Assembly (NCBI RefSeq): GCF_001660485.1
Contig: NZ_CP013979.1
Location: forward strand, 1,612,001 to 1,676,000
Direction: 5' to 3'
DNA: 64,000 bases
Source: Agromyces aureus
Lineage (GTDB): Bacteria; Actinomycetota; Actinomycetes; Actinomycetales; Microbacteriaceae
Shown in pieces: positions 1-9,011 of this stretch. The notes under the pieces are model-generated. The model worked only from the letters and a program-made list of their open reading frames with translations. It was not told where the DNA came from and searched no databases. The translations under genes were made by a program, and so were the position numbers. How positions within the stretch are numbered: position 1 is the first letter of the stretch; each line of letters starts with the position of its first letter.

Positions 1-1
1 G

Positions 2-994
<993 letters not shown>

Positions 995-1015
995 TCGGCT
1001 CAGACTGCACCGACT

Positions 1016-1045
1016 GGCGGGGGTGGCCGAACGGCCGCCCCCGCC
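1016..1045 (+). terminator. Hairpin terminator after eno
   Basis: A 13-bp stem with one G-U pair (GGCGGGGGTGGCC with GGCCGCCCCCGCC) and a GAAC loop begins 22 bases after the eno stop. No T-tract follows, as is common in high-GC actinobacteria. Confidence 0.75.
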
Positions 1046-1108
1046 GGTTCGCGTCCGGGGTCCGGTGAGGTCCGCGGTTCGGAGCACGGGGCGAGGTGAG
1101 GAGGGGTG

Positions 1109-1840
1109 ATGGCGAAGAGACCGGCGAAGCCAGCGACCGCCTCGCAGTCCTCCGCCACGGCGAAGCCCTCGGGCACGGCGAAGCCCTCGGGCACCGCGAA
1201 GCCCGCGACGAGTCCTGCAGCGTCGCCGAAGCCGGCCGGCTCGACCACGGCGAAGCCGAAGGGCAAGGCCTCGGCCACGAAACAGCCGAAGCGTACGGCG
1301 CCGTCCTCGACCGCATCCGCATCCCGCGCGCGCACCGCGACCTCGGCCCAACCCGTCGTCTCGCATGCGACGTCGGGCGGCACGCCCAGGCCGCCCCGGG
1401 CTCCGGCCGGCCGCAGCGCAGCCGGGTGGCTCGGCGGCATCCGATTCTCAGGTTTCTCGCTCATCATGATGGGTGTCCTCGTGCTCGCGGTCGTGGTGCT
1501 CGCACCGACCATCGCGCAGCTCGCGGAGCAGCGTCAGCACATCGCCGAGCTGCAGGCCTCGGTCTCCGCGCAGGAGTCCGAGGTGCAGCGCCTGCGCGAT
1601 GAGCGCGAGCGCTGGAACGACGAGACCTTCATCACGACCCAGGCGCGCGAGCGGCTGACGTACGTGATGCCCGGCGAGGTGAGCTACCTCGTCATCGACG
1701 ATCGATCCGAGGCGGCCAGGGCGGACGCCACGACCGAGGTCTCGGCCGACGTGACCGAAACGAAGGGGGACTGGATGAGCACGATCCTCTCCTCCGTGAT
1801 GACCGCGGGCCTCGCGCCCGCAGCAGGAGGTGCCGGATGA
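1109..1840 (+). CDS. FtsB/DivIC-type septum formation initiator
   Basis: A bitopic membrane protein of the divisome subcomplex that in other bacteria links FtsQ and FtsL to septal wall synthesis. Residues 1-110 are an unusual Ala/Pro/Lys/Thr-rich cytoplasmic tail with AKPSGT repeats. A membrane segment follows at about 115-137, then a short coiled coil (about 139-175) and the conserved WNDETFITTQARERLTYV region before a variable C terminus. An AGGAGG site ends 4 bases before ATG 1109; a GTG one codon upstream is also possible. The stop overlaps the DUF501 start (ATGA), so the two are translationally coupled. The tail is much longer than in classical FtsB (about 100 residues in total). Confidence 0.85.
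   Translation: MAKRPAKPATASQSSATAKPSGTAKPSGTAKPATSPAASPKPAGSTTAKPKGKASATKQPKRTAPSSTASASRARTATSAQPVVSHATSGGTPRPPRAPAGRSAAGWLGGIRFSGFSLIMMGVLVLAVVVLAPTIAQLAEQRQHIAELQASVSAQESEVQRLRDERERWNDETFITTQARERLTYVMPGEVSYLVIDDRSEAARADATTEVSADVTETKGDWMSTILSSVMTAGLAPAAGGAG
1161..1205 (+). repeat. 18-bp tandem repeat coding for AKPSGT
   Basis: Two near-identical 18-bp units (starting at 1161 and 1179) and a degenerate third extend the basic tail of the FtsB-like protein in frame. Confidence 0.8.
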
Positions 1841-2403
1841 CGCGTCCGCCGTTCGACCCCGTGACCCCGCGGGACATCCGCATCGTGTCCGCCCAGCTCG
1901 GCCGTCAGGCCCGAGATGTCGTGGGCATTCCGGCGCGCTGCGTGTGCGGTGCGCCGACCGTCGTGGCGACCTCGCCGAGGCTCGCCGACGGCACCCCATT
2001 CCCCACGTTCTACTACCTGTCGCACCCGGCGGCCACGGCCGCGATGTCCTTCCTCGAGGCCGCCCAGCTCATGGTCGAGTGCAACGAACTGCTCGCGGCC
2101 GATGCATCCGTCGCCGAGGGCTATGCGCGGGCCCACATCGACTACCTGGCCGACCGCGAGTCGTTCGGCGTGGTGGCCGAGCTCGCGGGCATCTCAGCGG
2201 GCGGCATGCCGACGCGCGTGAAGTGCCTGCACGCCGTCGTGGCGCACACGCTCTCGGCGGGCCCCGGTGCCAACCCGATCGGCGATATCGCCCTCGAGCG
2301 GTCGACGTGGTCGCCCGCCGTGTGCCAGTGCCCCGACTACGGGGTCGACGACCTCGATGCCGCGGCCGGCCCCGAGGGCTCCGACGGGCGCGAGTCGGCA
2401 TGA
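1837..2403 (+). CDS. DUF501 family protein
   Basis: A 188-residue protein of the actinobacterial DUF501 family, whose function is not established. Recognisable parts are the N-terminal RDIRIVSAQLGRQARDVVGI segment, the CVCGAP cysteine pair, TFYYLSHPAATAAMSFLEA, the GMPTRVKCLHAVVAHTL block and the C-terminal CQCPDYG. The four cysteines and the histidine in the KCLH block could bind metal, which is an inference. It overlaps the gene before it and the gene after it by 4 bases each (ATGA), so it is tightly coupled within a divIC-DUF501-subtilase unit. In mycobacteria the same neighbours are followed by a Ppx phosphatase; here a subtilase takes that place and Ppx lies 7 kb away. Confidence 0.9.
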   Translation: MTRPPFDPVTPRDIRIVSAQLGRQARDVVGIPARCVCGAPTVVATSPRLADGTPFPTFYYLSHPAATAAMSFLEAAQLMVECNELLAADASVAEGYARAHIDYLADRESFGVVAELAGISAGGMPTRVKCLHAVVAHTLSAGPGANPIGDIALERSTWSPAVCQCPDYGVDDLDAAAGPEGSDGRESA

Positions 2404-3665
2404 GCGCCGTGCGCACGGTCTCCCGGCTCGTCGCAGCCGTCGCCGTCGGCGCCGTGGTGGCGCTCACGGGGACCGCGCCTGCGCAGGCCGACACCGTGCG
2501 CGACTACCAGTACTGGCTGGCCGACTACGGGTTCACGACCGCGTGGAACACCACGAAGGGCAAGGGCGTCACCGTCGCGGTCATCGACACGGGCGTGAAC
2601 GGCAACGTCGCCGAACTGCGCGGCGTGGTCAAGGGCGGCACGGATGTCTCGGGCATCGGCACGCCCGACGGCCAGACGCCGGTCGGCGACAACCCGACGC
2701 ACGGCACGATGGTGGCCTCGCTCCTCGCCGGCCGAGGTACGGGTACGGGCAACGGCGTGATCGGCGTCGCCCCCGAGGCGGACCTGCTCACCGTGTCGGT
2801 CGCGTTCGGCGTCGAGACCGGAGCCGACAAGTCGAACGACGACCAGATCGCCGAGGCCGTGAGGTGGGCGGTCGATCACGGTGCCGACGTCATCAACATG
2901 TCCTTGACCCGCAACACCCAGACCTGGCCCGAGAGCTGGGACGATGCGTTCCTCTACGCGTTCGAGCACGACGTGGTGGTGGTGGCCGCAGCCGGCAACC
3001 GGGGCAGCGGCACCAGCGAGGTCGGCGCGCCGGCGACGATCCCGGGCGTGGTCGCCGTCGCGGGCGTCGACAAGGAGAAGAACGCGAGCTTCGACGCGAG
3101 CTCGCAGGGCATCACGTTGGCCGTCGCCGCGCCGAGCGAAGACCTCGTGGGCGTGCTGCCCGACGGTTCGCACGCCGTGTGGAGCGGCACGAGCGGCGCC
3201 GCGCCGCTCGTCTCGGGCCTGGTCGCGCTGATCCGCGCCGAATACCCCGACCTCGACGCGGCGAACGTCATCAAGCGACTCATGGCGACCGCCGATCCGC
3301 ACGGTCACGAAGTGCCGAGTCCGCTGTACGGCTGGGGCATCATCGACCCGGTCGCCTCGCTCACGGCGAAGGTCGATCCGGTCTCCGAGAATCCGCTCGG
3401 CAGCCTGTCGGCGTGGATCACGCTGCACCGCCGAGCCGACACCCCGGTCGAGACCGACGCCCCCGACGAGCAGGTGATCGTGCCGATCGCCGATCCTCCG
3501 CAGCCCGTCGACGTCGAGACCCAGACGCTGCTGCCGACGCCGTGGACGCTGGCCTACATCACCCTCCCGCTCTCACTGGTCGCGGGATTTGGTACGCTAG
3601 CAGCGCTGTTGGGCATCGGTGCCGCTCGGCATACCAAGCGGGCCGCTCGCACTCGCGAGCAGTGA
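2400..3665 (+). CDS. Mycosin-like S8 serine protease, membrane-anchored
   Basis: A secreted subtilase of 421 residues. A signal peptide covers about residues 1-31 and ends near AQA. The catalytic triad is visible as Asp63 in VIDTGV, His101 in NPTHGTMVA and Ser265 in SGTSGAAP. A C-terminal membrane helix lies at about 383-407, followed by a basic tail, so the protease domain is held outside the membrane. This layout is that of mycosins (MycP), which act with type VII secretion systems, but no ESX gene is nearby, so its substrate is unknown. ATG 2400 overlaps the DUF501 stop; longer readings of this frame run through DUF501 and are not credible. Confidence 0.9.
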   Translation: MSAVRTVSRLVAAVAVGAVVALTGTAPAQADTVRDYQYWLADYGFTTAWNTTKGKGVTVAVIDTGVNGNVAELRGVVKGGTDVSGIGTPDGQTPVGDNPTHGTMVASLLAGRGTGTGNGVIGVAPEADLLTVSVAFGVETGADKSNDDQIAEAVRWAVDHGADVINMSLTRNTQTWPESWDDAFLYAFEHDVVVVAAAGNRGSGTSEVGAPATIPGVVAVAGVDKEKNASFDASSQGITLAVAAPSEDLVGVLPDGSHAVWSGTSGAAPLVSGLVALIRAEYPDLDAANVIKRLMATADPHGHEVPSPLYGWGIIDPVASLTAKVDPVSENPLGSLSAWITLHRRADTPVETDAPDEQVIVPIADPPQPVDVETQTLLPTPWTLAYITLPLSLVAGFGTLAALLGIGAARHTKRAARTREQ

Positions 3666-3699
3666 TCGCAACCACCAGAAACTGAGGAGTCCATTCACC

Positions 3700-5130
3700 G
3701 TGCCCAAGATTCTCATCGTCGGCGGTGGCTATGCGGGGTTCTACACGGCGTGGAAGCTCGAGAAGTGGCTCCGTGCCGGCGAGGCCGAGGTCACGATCGT
3801 CGACCCGCTGCCGTACATGACGTACCAGCCCTTCCTTCCCGAGGTCGCCGCAGGCTCGATCGAGCCGCGCCACGCGGTCGTCGCCCAGCGTCGCCACCTC
3901 AAGAAGACGAACGTCGTCACCGCCAAGGTGACCGGCATCGACCACGCGTCCAAGACCGCGACCATCACCCCCGAGGTCGGTGAGCCCTGGCAGTTCGACT
4001 ACGACGTCGTCGTCGTCACCGGTGGCGCGGTCTCGCGCACCTTCCCGATCCCCGGCATCGCCGACAACGCGATCGGTCTGAAGACCATCGAGGAGGCCGT
4101 CGCGATCCGCGACCGCGTGCTCACGAACTTCGACAAGGCCTCGAACCTGCCGGCCGGCCCCGAGCGCGACCGCCTGCTCACCTTCGTGGTCGTCGGCGGC
4201 GGCTTCGCCGGCATCGAGGTGTTCGCCGAGCTGCGCTCGTTCGCGAGCTCGCTGCTCGAGTTCTACCCGCAGCTCTCGTTCGACGACACCCACTTCCACC
4301 TCATCGAGGCGATGGGCCGCATCATGCCCGAGGTCTCGCTCGAGACGAGCCACTGGGTCATCAAGCACCTCGCCCAGCGCGGCGCCGAGATCCACCTCGA
4401 CACGCAGCTGCAGAGCGCGGTCGACGGGGTCATCGAGCTGTCGACCGGCGAGAGCTTCGAGTCCGACCTCATCGTCTGGACCGCGGGCGTCATGGCCAAC
4501 CCGGCGATCGTGCGCACGAGCGACCTGCCCGTCGAGGAGCGCGGCCGCATCAAGACGCGCGCCGACCTCCGCATCGGCGACGAAGACGACATCGTGGCCG
4601 ACGCGTGGGCGGCCGGCGACATCTCCGCGGTCCCCGATCTCACGGGCGGCGGTGTGGGCGGCTACTGCGTGCCGAACGCGCAGCACGCGGTGCGTCAGGG
4701 CAAGCTGCTCGCGAAGAACATCGTCGCGGTCCTCCGCGGCGAGGAGCCGAAGCAGTACTTCCACAAGAACCTCGGCGCGGTCGCGGGCCTCGGCATCGGC
4801 TCGGGCGTGTTCCAGTCGGGGAAGATCGCGCTCAAGGGCCTCATCGCCTGGTTCGCGCACCGCGGCTACCACGGCCTCGCGATGCCCAGCTGGGAGCGCA
4901 AGTTCCGCGTGTTCTGGGGCTGGTGGAACAACTTCTTCCTCGGTCGCGACATCGTCTCGTTGAGCGCGCTGCAGCAGCCGCGCGCCGCGTTCGAGGCGTT
5001 CGCCGCGCGTCCGAAGCCCGCGGTCGCCGCGGCTCCGGCCGAGCCGGCGGCTGCGCCCAAGGCCGTGAAGGCGCCCGCGAAGGCGAAGGCCGAGGCGAAG
5101 CCCAAGGCCGAGGCCGCTGCTGCCAAGTAG
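3700..5130 (+). CDS. ndh: Type II NADH dehydrogenase (NDH-2)
   Basis: A single-subunit FAD enzyme that oxidises NADH and reduces menaquinone at the inner face of the membrane without pumping protons. The FAD Rossmann motif GGGYAG starts at residue 7, the NADH-binding VVVGGGFAGIEVF lies at about 162-174, and the WTAGVMANP and GDISAVPDLTGGG blocks are family-typical. GTG 3700 is chosen because an AGGAG site lies 10 bases upstream and the FAD motif then sits at the usual distance; the frame is open further upstream. The last 40 or so residues are a Lys/Ala/Pro-rich tail resembling histone-like tails, which most NDH-2 enzymes lack. A hairpin follows directly. Confidence 0.93.
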   Translation: MPKILIVGGGYAGFYTAWKLEKWLRAGEAEVTIVDPLPYMTYQPFLPEVAAGSIEPRHAVVAQRRHLKKTNVVTAKVTGIDHASKTATITPEVGEPWQFDYDVVVVTGGAVSRTFPIPGIADNAIGLKTIEEAVAIRDRVLTNFDKASNLPAGPERDRLLTFVVVGGGFAGIEVFAELRSFASSLLEFYPQLSFDDTHFHLIEAMGRIMPEVSLETSHWVIKHLAQRGAEIHLDTQLQSAVDGVIELSTGESFESDLIVWTAGVMANPAIVRTSDLPVEERGRIKTRADLRIGDEDDIVADAWAAGDISAVPDLTGGGVGGYCVPNAQHAVRQGKLLAKNIVAVLRGEEPKQYFHKNLGAVAGLGIGSGVFQSGKIALKGLIAWFAHRGYHGLAMPSWERKFRVFWGWWNNFFLGRDIVSLSALQQPRAAFEAFAARPKPAVAAAPAEPAAAPKAVKAPAKAKAEAKPKAEAAAAK

Positions 5131-5152
5131 GCTCGCAGCGAACAGGTTCGAC

Positions 5153-5178
5153 GCGACGTCGCCTTCGGGCGGCGTCGC
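5153..5178 (+). terminator. Terminator of ndh with a TTCG tetraloop
   Basis: An 11-bp stem (one G-U pair) closed by the stable c(TTCG)g loop. Its last base is immediately next to the first base of the tRNA, so RNA processing and termination signals abut. Confidence 0.75.
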
Positions 5179-5255
5179 GCTCCCGTAGCCCAATCGGCAG
5201 AGGCAGGCGACTTAAACTCGCCTCAGTCTGGGTTCGAATCCCAGCGGGAGCACCA
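5179..5255 (+). tRNA. tRNA with anticodon TAA (Leu by anticodon), short variable arm
   Basis: A full cloverleaf of 77 bases with encoded CCA. The acceptor stem is GCTCCCG/CGGGAGC, the D arm is GCCC/AGGC with one mismatch, the anticodon stem is GGCGA/TCGCC around loop CTTAAAC, the variable loop has 5 bases, and the T arm is CTGGG/CCCAG with loop TTCGAAT. The discriminator base is A. The anticodon TAA reads UUA leucine codons. Oddly, the molecule is class I: bacterial leucine tRNAs normally carry a long variable arm, which is missing here. Confidence 0.93.
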
Positions 5256-5290
5256 TCCTGCGAAGGCGAACGCCCACCGCGGGACACCGA

Positions 5291-5334
5291 GACGTCCTCG
5301 TCGCCCCGCACTCATGCGGGTCCACGAGGACGTC
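5291..5334. terminator. Bidirectional hairpin between tRNA and P-type ATPase
   Basis: An outer 11-bp stem GACGTCCTCGT/ACGAGGACGTC encloses an inner 6-bp stem CCCGCA/TGCGGG. It sits between converging units and can act on both strands. Confidence 0.75.
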
Positions 5335-5342
5335 GTCGTTCG

Positions 5343-5366
5343 GCCGTCAGGCCGTCAGACCGTCAG
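5343..5366. repeat. 8-bp tandem repeat x3 over the ATPase stop
   Basis: The word (G/A)CCGTCAG occurs three times in a row. The stop codon of the minus-strand ATPase lies in the last unit. Because 8 is not a multiple of 3, each copy puts a minus-strand TGA in a different frame. Confidence 0.85.
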
Positions 5367-8092
5367 GCGCGTGATGCGCGGGCGGCTGCGCGCCGCCTGC
5401 GGAACCACTTGTCGCCCTCGACGACGACGAGCAGGATCAGGGTGAGTCCGATGCACCCCAGCCACTGCCATCCGGTGAGCGAGACGGTGCCGAGCGCCCG
5501 CTGGAGGAAGCCGATCTCGGTCGAGGCGATGATGAGCAGCACCGGCCAGACCAGGATCTTCGCCACCGCCGCGATGGGCGCCAGCAGGCCCGACTCGGGC
5601 GTGCGGCGCATGAGCAGGGCGCTCAGCACGGTGGCCAGGCCGAGCACGACGTAGGCCATCGTCATCGACGCCGTCGGCTCGGTCGGGCTCGGCGCATCCG
5701 GCCCCCAGAGCAGCGGCACGAGCGCGATCAGGAAGATGACGGCGCCGTAGACGAGCCACTCCACGAGCGACACCCGATTGACGACGCCGATCCTCGGGTC
5801 GCGCGGCGGGTGGTCCATGATGCCGGGCGGGTTCGCGTCGGCGGCGATCGCGAAGACGGCGAACAGGGCCACGAAGAAGTTGATGAACAGCACCTGAGCC
5901 GGGAACAGTGCGACGCCTTCGGCGATCGAGAACGCGCTCGCGGCGAGGAACAGCATGATCAGGCTCAACAGCTGCGTCATCTGGAACCGCAGGTAGGCGG
6001 TGATCTTCGAGTAGACGATGCGGCCGATCTCGACGGCGTGCACGAGGGTCGCGAAGTTGTCGTCGGTCAGCACGAGCTTCGCGGCCTGCTTCGTGACCTC
6101 CGACCCCGAACCCATGGCCACGCCGATGTTCGCCTGCTTGATGGCCGCCGCGTCGTTCACGGCGTCGCCCGTCATCGCCACGATGGCACCATCGGCCTGC
6201 AGGAGGCGCACCAGCCGCAGCTTGTCGTCTGGGGTGACCCGGCCGAACACGTGCAGGTCGGGCAGCCGGCGCGACAGCTCCTCGTCGGTCATCTGCTTGA
6301 GGTCGGCGCCGCTCACGGCCCCGGTACCGAGGCCGAGTTCTGCGCCGATCGCACCGGCGGTCACGGCATGATCACCCGTGATCATGCGCACGTCGATGCC
6401 GGCGTTGTGCGCCACCGTGACGGCGTCCTTCGCCTCGGTGCGCAGCGGGTCGACGATGCCGACGATGCCGATGAGCACCAGTTCGGAGACCGACGCCATC
6501 GGGTCGGCGGCGATGCGGGCCTCGTCGGCGTCGTCGAGGAATCGGGCGGCGATCGCGAGCGTGCGGAGGCCGGTGGCCGACATCCGCTCGAGTTCGGTGG
6601 TCGCGGCATCGGATGCCACCGGTACCACCTCGCGCGTCTCGTCGAGCATCGTCGTGCAGCGCTTGAGCACCACGTCGGGCGCGCCCTTCACGATGAGCAC
6701 GAGCCGCTGCTCGCCGCGGAACGGGATGCGCTGCAGGGTCGCCATGAACTTGTAGTCGGAGTCGAACGGCACCTCGGCGAGGCGCGGGTAGTCCTTGCGG
6801 GCCTGGTCGGCGTCGATGCCGAGACGGGCGGCGAGCACGACGAGCGCGGCCTCGGTCGGATCGCCGACGACGTCGCCGTCGGCCGACACCGTCGCGTCGT
6901 TCGGGAGGCCGATCGCGAGGCCGAGGGTCGGTGCGTCGATCGCCTCGTCGGAGGTGCCGAGCACCCGGCCGTCGAACGAGTAGCCCTCGCCCGTGACGCG
7001 GTACGTGCTGCCGCCGAACCACGCCGTACGCACGGTCATCATGTTGAGCGTGAGGGTGCCGGTCTTGTCCGAGCAGATCGCACTCGTCGCGCCCAGCGTC
7101 TCGACGTCGTTCAGCGAGGTGACGATCGCCCGTTCCTTCGCGAGCTTCGAGGCGCCCCACGCGAGCAGGCTCTGCACGAACACGGGCAGGCCGGTGGGGA
7201 TCGCCGAGATCGCCACAGCCGTCGCGAGGAACAGCAGCTCGTCGAGGCTCTGACCGCGGGCGAAGCCGATGAGCACGATGACGAGCACCGCGCTCCAGGC
7301 GATGATGCCGAGCACCTTCGTGAGGCCGTCGAGCTCGAGCTGCAGCGGCGACTTCTTGTCGCCGACCTGGGTCAGGAGCGACGCGATGCGGCCCATCTGC
7401 GTGCGCATGCCGGTCTCGACGACGACGATGCGCGCCGTGCCGCGGGTGACGGACGTGTTCTGGAACACCATCGAGGTGCGGTCGGCGAGCGCCGTGGTCT
7501 CGGTGTTCTCGGCAGGGCCCTTCGGGATCGGCAGCGACTCGCCGGTGAGCGAGGACTCCTGGGTCTCGAGGTTCGCCGAGCGGAGGATCCGGCCGTCGGC
7601 CGGTACGAGGTCGCCTGACTCGAGGTCGACGATGTCGCCCGTCACGAGCCCCGTCGCATCGATCTGCAGCAGGACGCCGTCACGCATCACGCGCGCCTTC
7701 GGCGTCTGCAGCTTCGCGAGGGCGTCGACGCTCCGGCGGGCCTTCACCTCCTGCTGGGTGCCGGTGATGATATTGAAGAGCACGAGGACCGCCACGATGA
7801 TCGCGGTCGTGACCTGCCCGATCAGCAGCGACACGATCGTCACCGCGATGAGCATGAGCGTCATGAGCTCGAGCACCTGGCTGAGCGCGATGCGCCAGAC
7901 GCTCGGCGGCGGCGCGCTGTGCAGCGCGTTCGGGCCGAGCTCGGCGAGCCGACGGGCGGCCTCGGCCGCGACGAGGCCCGTGCGATCGTCGGTCTCGAGC
8001 CGGGTCGTGACGTCGGCGGGCGCGAGGGCCCACCATCCGGTCTCGGGCTGCTCGTCGCGTTGCGCCTGCTCGGCGCCGATCGTGTCCGTCAC
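5363..8092 (-). CDS. P-type ATPase cation pump, P2/P3-like
   Basis: A membrane ATP-driven cation pump of 909 residues. An N-terminal cation-ATPase domain (about 20-90) is followed by membrane pairs, the actuator loop with SLTGES, the phosphorylated Asp342 in CSDKTGTLT, the nucleotide domain with KGAPD, the TGDAVNDAAAIKQANIGVAMG hinge and a six-helix C-terminal bundle. The membrane-4 site reads IPTGLP, where Ca2+ and Na+ pumps have PEGLP and Mg2+ pumps PEMLP, so the ion cannot be named. GTG 8092 is preferred: it overlaps by 4 bases the stop of a small upstream ORF with a strong ribosome site. A longer in-frame reading to 8236 has a poor N terminus. Confidence 0.9.
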   Translation of the reverse strand: MTDTIGAEQAQRDEQPETGWWALAPADVTTRLETDDRTGLVAAEAARRLAELGPNALHSAPPPSVWRIALSQVLELMTLMLIAVTIVSLLIGQVTTAIIVAVLVLFNIITGTQQEVKARRSVDALAKLQTPKARVMRDGVLLQIDATGLVTGDIVDLESGDLVPADGRILRSANLETQESSLTGESLPIPKGPAENTETTALADRTSMVFQNTSVTRGTARIVVVETGMRTQMGRIASLLTQVGDKKSPLQLELDGLTKVLGIIAWSAVLVIVLIGFARGQSLDELLFLATAVAISAIPTGLPVFVQSLLAWGASKLAKERAIVTSLNDVETLGATSAICSDKTGTLTLNMMTVRTAWFGGSTYRVTGEGYSFDGRVLGTSDEAIDAPTLGLAIGLPNDATVSADGDVVGDPTEAALVVLAARLGIDADQARKDYPRLAEVPFDSDYKFMATLQRIPFRGEQRLVLIVKGAPDVVLKRCTTMLDETREVVPVASDAATTELERMSATGLRTLAIAARFLDDADEARIAADPMASVSELVLIGIVGIVDPLRTEAKDAVTVAHNAGIDVRMITGDHAVTAGAIGAELGLGTGAVSGADLKQMTDEELSRRLPDLHVFGRVTPDDKLRLVRLLQADGAIVAMTGDAVNDAAAIKQANIGVAMGSGSEVTKQAAKLVLTDDNFATLVHAVEIGRIVYSKITAYLRFQMTQLLSLIMLFLAASAFSIAEGVALFPAQVLFINFFVALFAVFAIAADANPPGIMDHPPRDPRIGVVNRVSLVEWLVYGAVIFLIALVPLLWGPDAPSPTEPTASMTMAYVVLGLATVLSALLMRRTPESGLLAPIAAVAKILVWPVLLIIASTEIGFLQRALGTVSLTGWQWLGCIGLTLILLVVVEGDKWFRRRRAAARASRA

Positions 8093-8157
8093 GAGCGGCG
8101 CCCGTTCGCTTCGGTGGATGCCTGCGCGAGCCGTGGGCTCCCGAGTCGTTCGATCAT
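8089..8157 (-). CDS. 22-residue leader peptide coupled to the P-type ATPase
   Basis: A short ORF starting with MIERLGSP and ending NGRRS, then TGA. Its ribosome site GAGGGGG (8165-8171) is one of the strongest in the window and lies 7 bases before the ATG. Its stop overlaps the GTG of the ATPase (GTGA), so ribosomes finishing it can start the pump gene, which has no ribosome site of its own. Leader peptides control other cation pumps (for example mgtA of enterobacteria), so a sensing role is possible. That is an inference, and this peptide is not proline-rich. Too short for routine gene finders. Confidence 0.6.
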   Translation of the reverse strand: MIERLGSPRLAQASTEANGRRS

Positions 8158-8201
8158 GCCGATTCCCCCTCGACTGCGCGCCACCGAGGGCGCTTGCGTT
8201 G

Positions 8202-8207
8202 ATCGTA
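8202..8207 (-). promoter_or_regulatory. -10 box for the leader peptide and P-type ATPase
   Basis: TACGAT on the minus strand. Transcription would start near 8195, giving a leader of about 38 bases that carries the strong ribosome site of the small ORF. Confidence 0.5.
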
Positions 8208-8361
8208 GCGTCGGGGATCGGCTCAGGGGAAGGCATCGGCCGACGACATCCGGAGTCCGATGGAGCGGGCGGCCCAGGTCATGCGGCGACGCACTGTGAA
8301 GGCGTGTTGCGCCCGTTTACCGCGGGAGTCGCGCTCGATTCCGGCGCCGATGATGCGGGGT

Positions 8362-8367
8362 TAGTGT
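8362..8367 (+). promoter_or_regulatory. Leaderless -10 box of the FMN reductase gene
   Basis: TAGTGT followed by exactly 6 bases and the ATG. No ribosome site is present. Confidence 0.6.
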
Positions 8368-8373
8368 CGCCCC

Positions 8374-8967
8374 ATGCCCACCATCAACATCGTCGCCGTC
8401 TCCGGAAGCCTGCACGCGCCGTCGAAGACCACGGTCCTCACGCGCGAGATCCTCGAGGGGTTCGCGACCGCACTCCGATCCGGCAGCGGGCGCGATCTCG
8501 TGATCGAGACGCACCTCATCGAGCTCTCCGACATCGGCCCCGAGTTCGCCGGGGTGCTGAGCCGCAGCGCGCTTCCGCCCGCCGCCGAGGAGGCCCTGCG
8601 CCGTATCGAGTCGGCGACCCTGCTCATCGTCGCGAGCCCGGTCTACCGGGCGTCGTTCACCGGGCTCTTCAAGCACGTCTTCGACTTCGTCGGGCAGTAC
8701 GCCCTCATCGACAAGCCCGTGCTGCTCGCGGCCACGGGCGGCAGCGATCGCCACTCGCTCATCCTCGAGCACCAGTTCCGCCCGCTGTTCTCGTTCTTCC
8801 AGGCGCTCACGCTGCCGATCGGCGTGTACGCCAGCGACACCGACTTCGTCGACTACAAGGTCGACTCGGCCGACCTCCGGTCGCGCATCGACCAGGCGAT
8901 CGAGCGCGGGGTTCCCGTCGTGCGCAGCTCAGTGCTGCCGGTGTCGGAGTACGTCAACGCCTGGTGA
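8374..8967 (+). CDS. NADPH-dependent FMN reductase
   Basis: A cytosolic flavodoxin-fold enzyme of 197 residues that reduces FMN with NAD(P)H, often supplying a partner monooxygenase. The N terminus carries the flavin phosphate loop AVSGSLHAPSKT; ASPVYRASFTGLFKHVFDF is the family signature around the flavin and dimer interface; LLAATGGSDRH contacts the isoalloxazine ring in relatives. It resembles the CE1759/MsuE branch. The start is leaderless. No monooxygenase is adjacent, so the partner is unknown. A divergent gap of about 215 bases with the ATPase leader lies upstream. Confidence 0.9.
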   Translation: MPTINIVAVSGSLHAPSKTTVLTREILEGFATALRSGSGRDLVIETHLIELSDIGPEFAGVLSRSALPPAAEEALRRIESATLLIVASPVYRASFTGLFKHVFDFVGQYALIDKPVLLAATGGSDRHSLILEHQFRPLFSFFQALTLPIGVYASDTDFVDYKVDSADLRSRIDQAIERGVPVVRSSVLPVSEYVNAW

Positions 8968-8998
8968 GCAGAGCTCAGCACTGAGTGCGCCTCGGCAG

Positions 8999-9004
8999 TA
9001 GCAT
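8999..9004 (+). promoter_or_regulatory. Leaderless -10 box
   Basis: TAGCAT, 7 bases before GTG 9012. It decides against an in-frame GTG at 8985, which lies upstream of this box. Confidence 0.5.
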
Positions 9005-9011
9005 CGGCTCT

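Noticed and set aside
2400..3665. Part of a type VII secretion locus
   Set aside because: No EccB/C/D/E, WXG100, PE or PPE genes are in the window.
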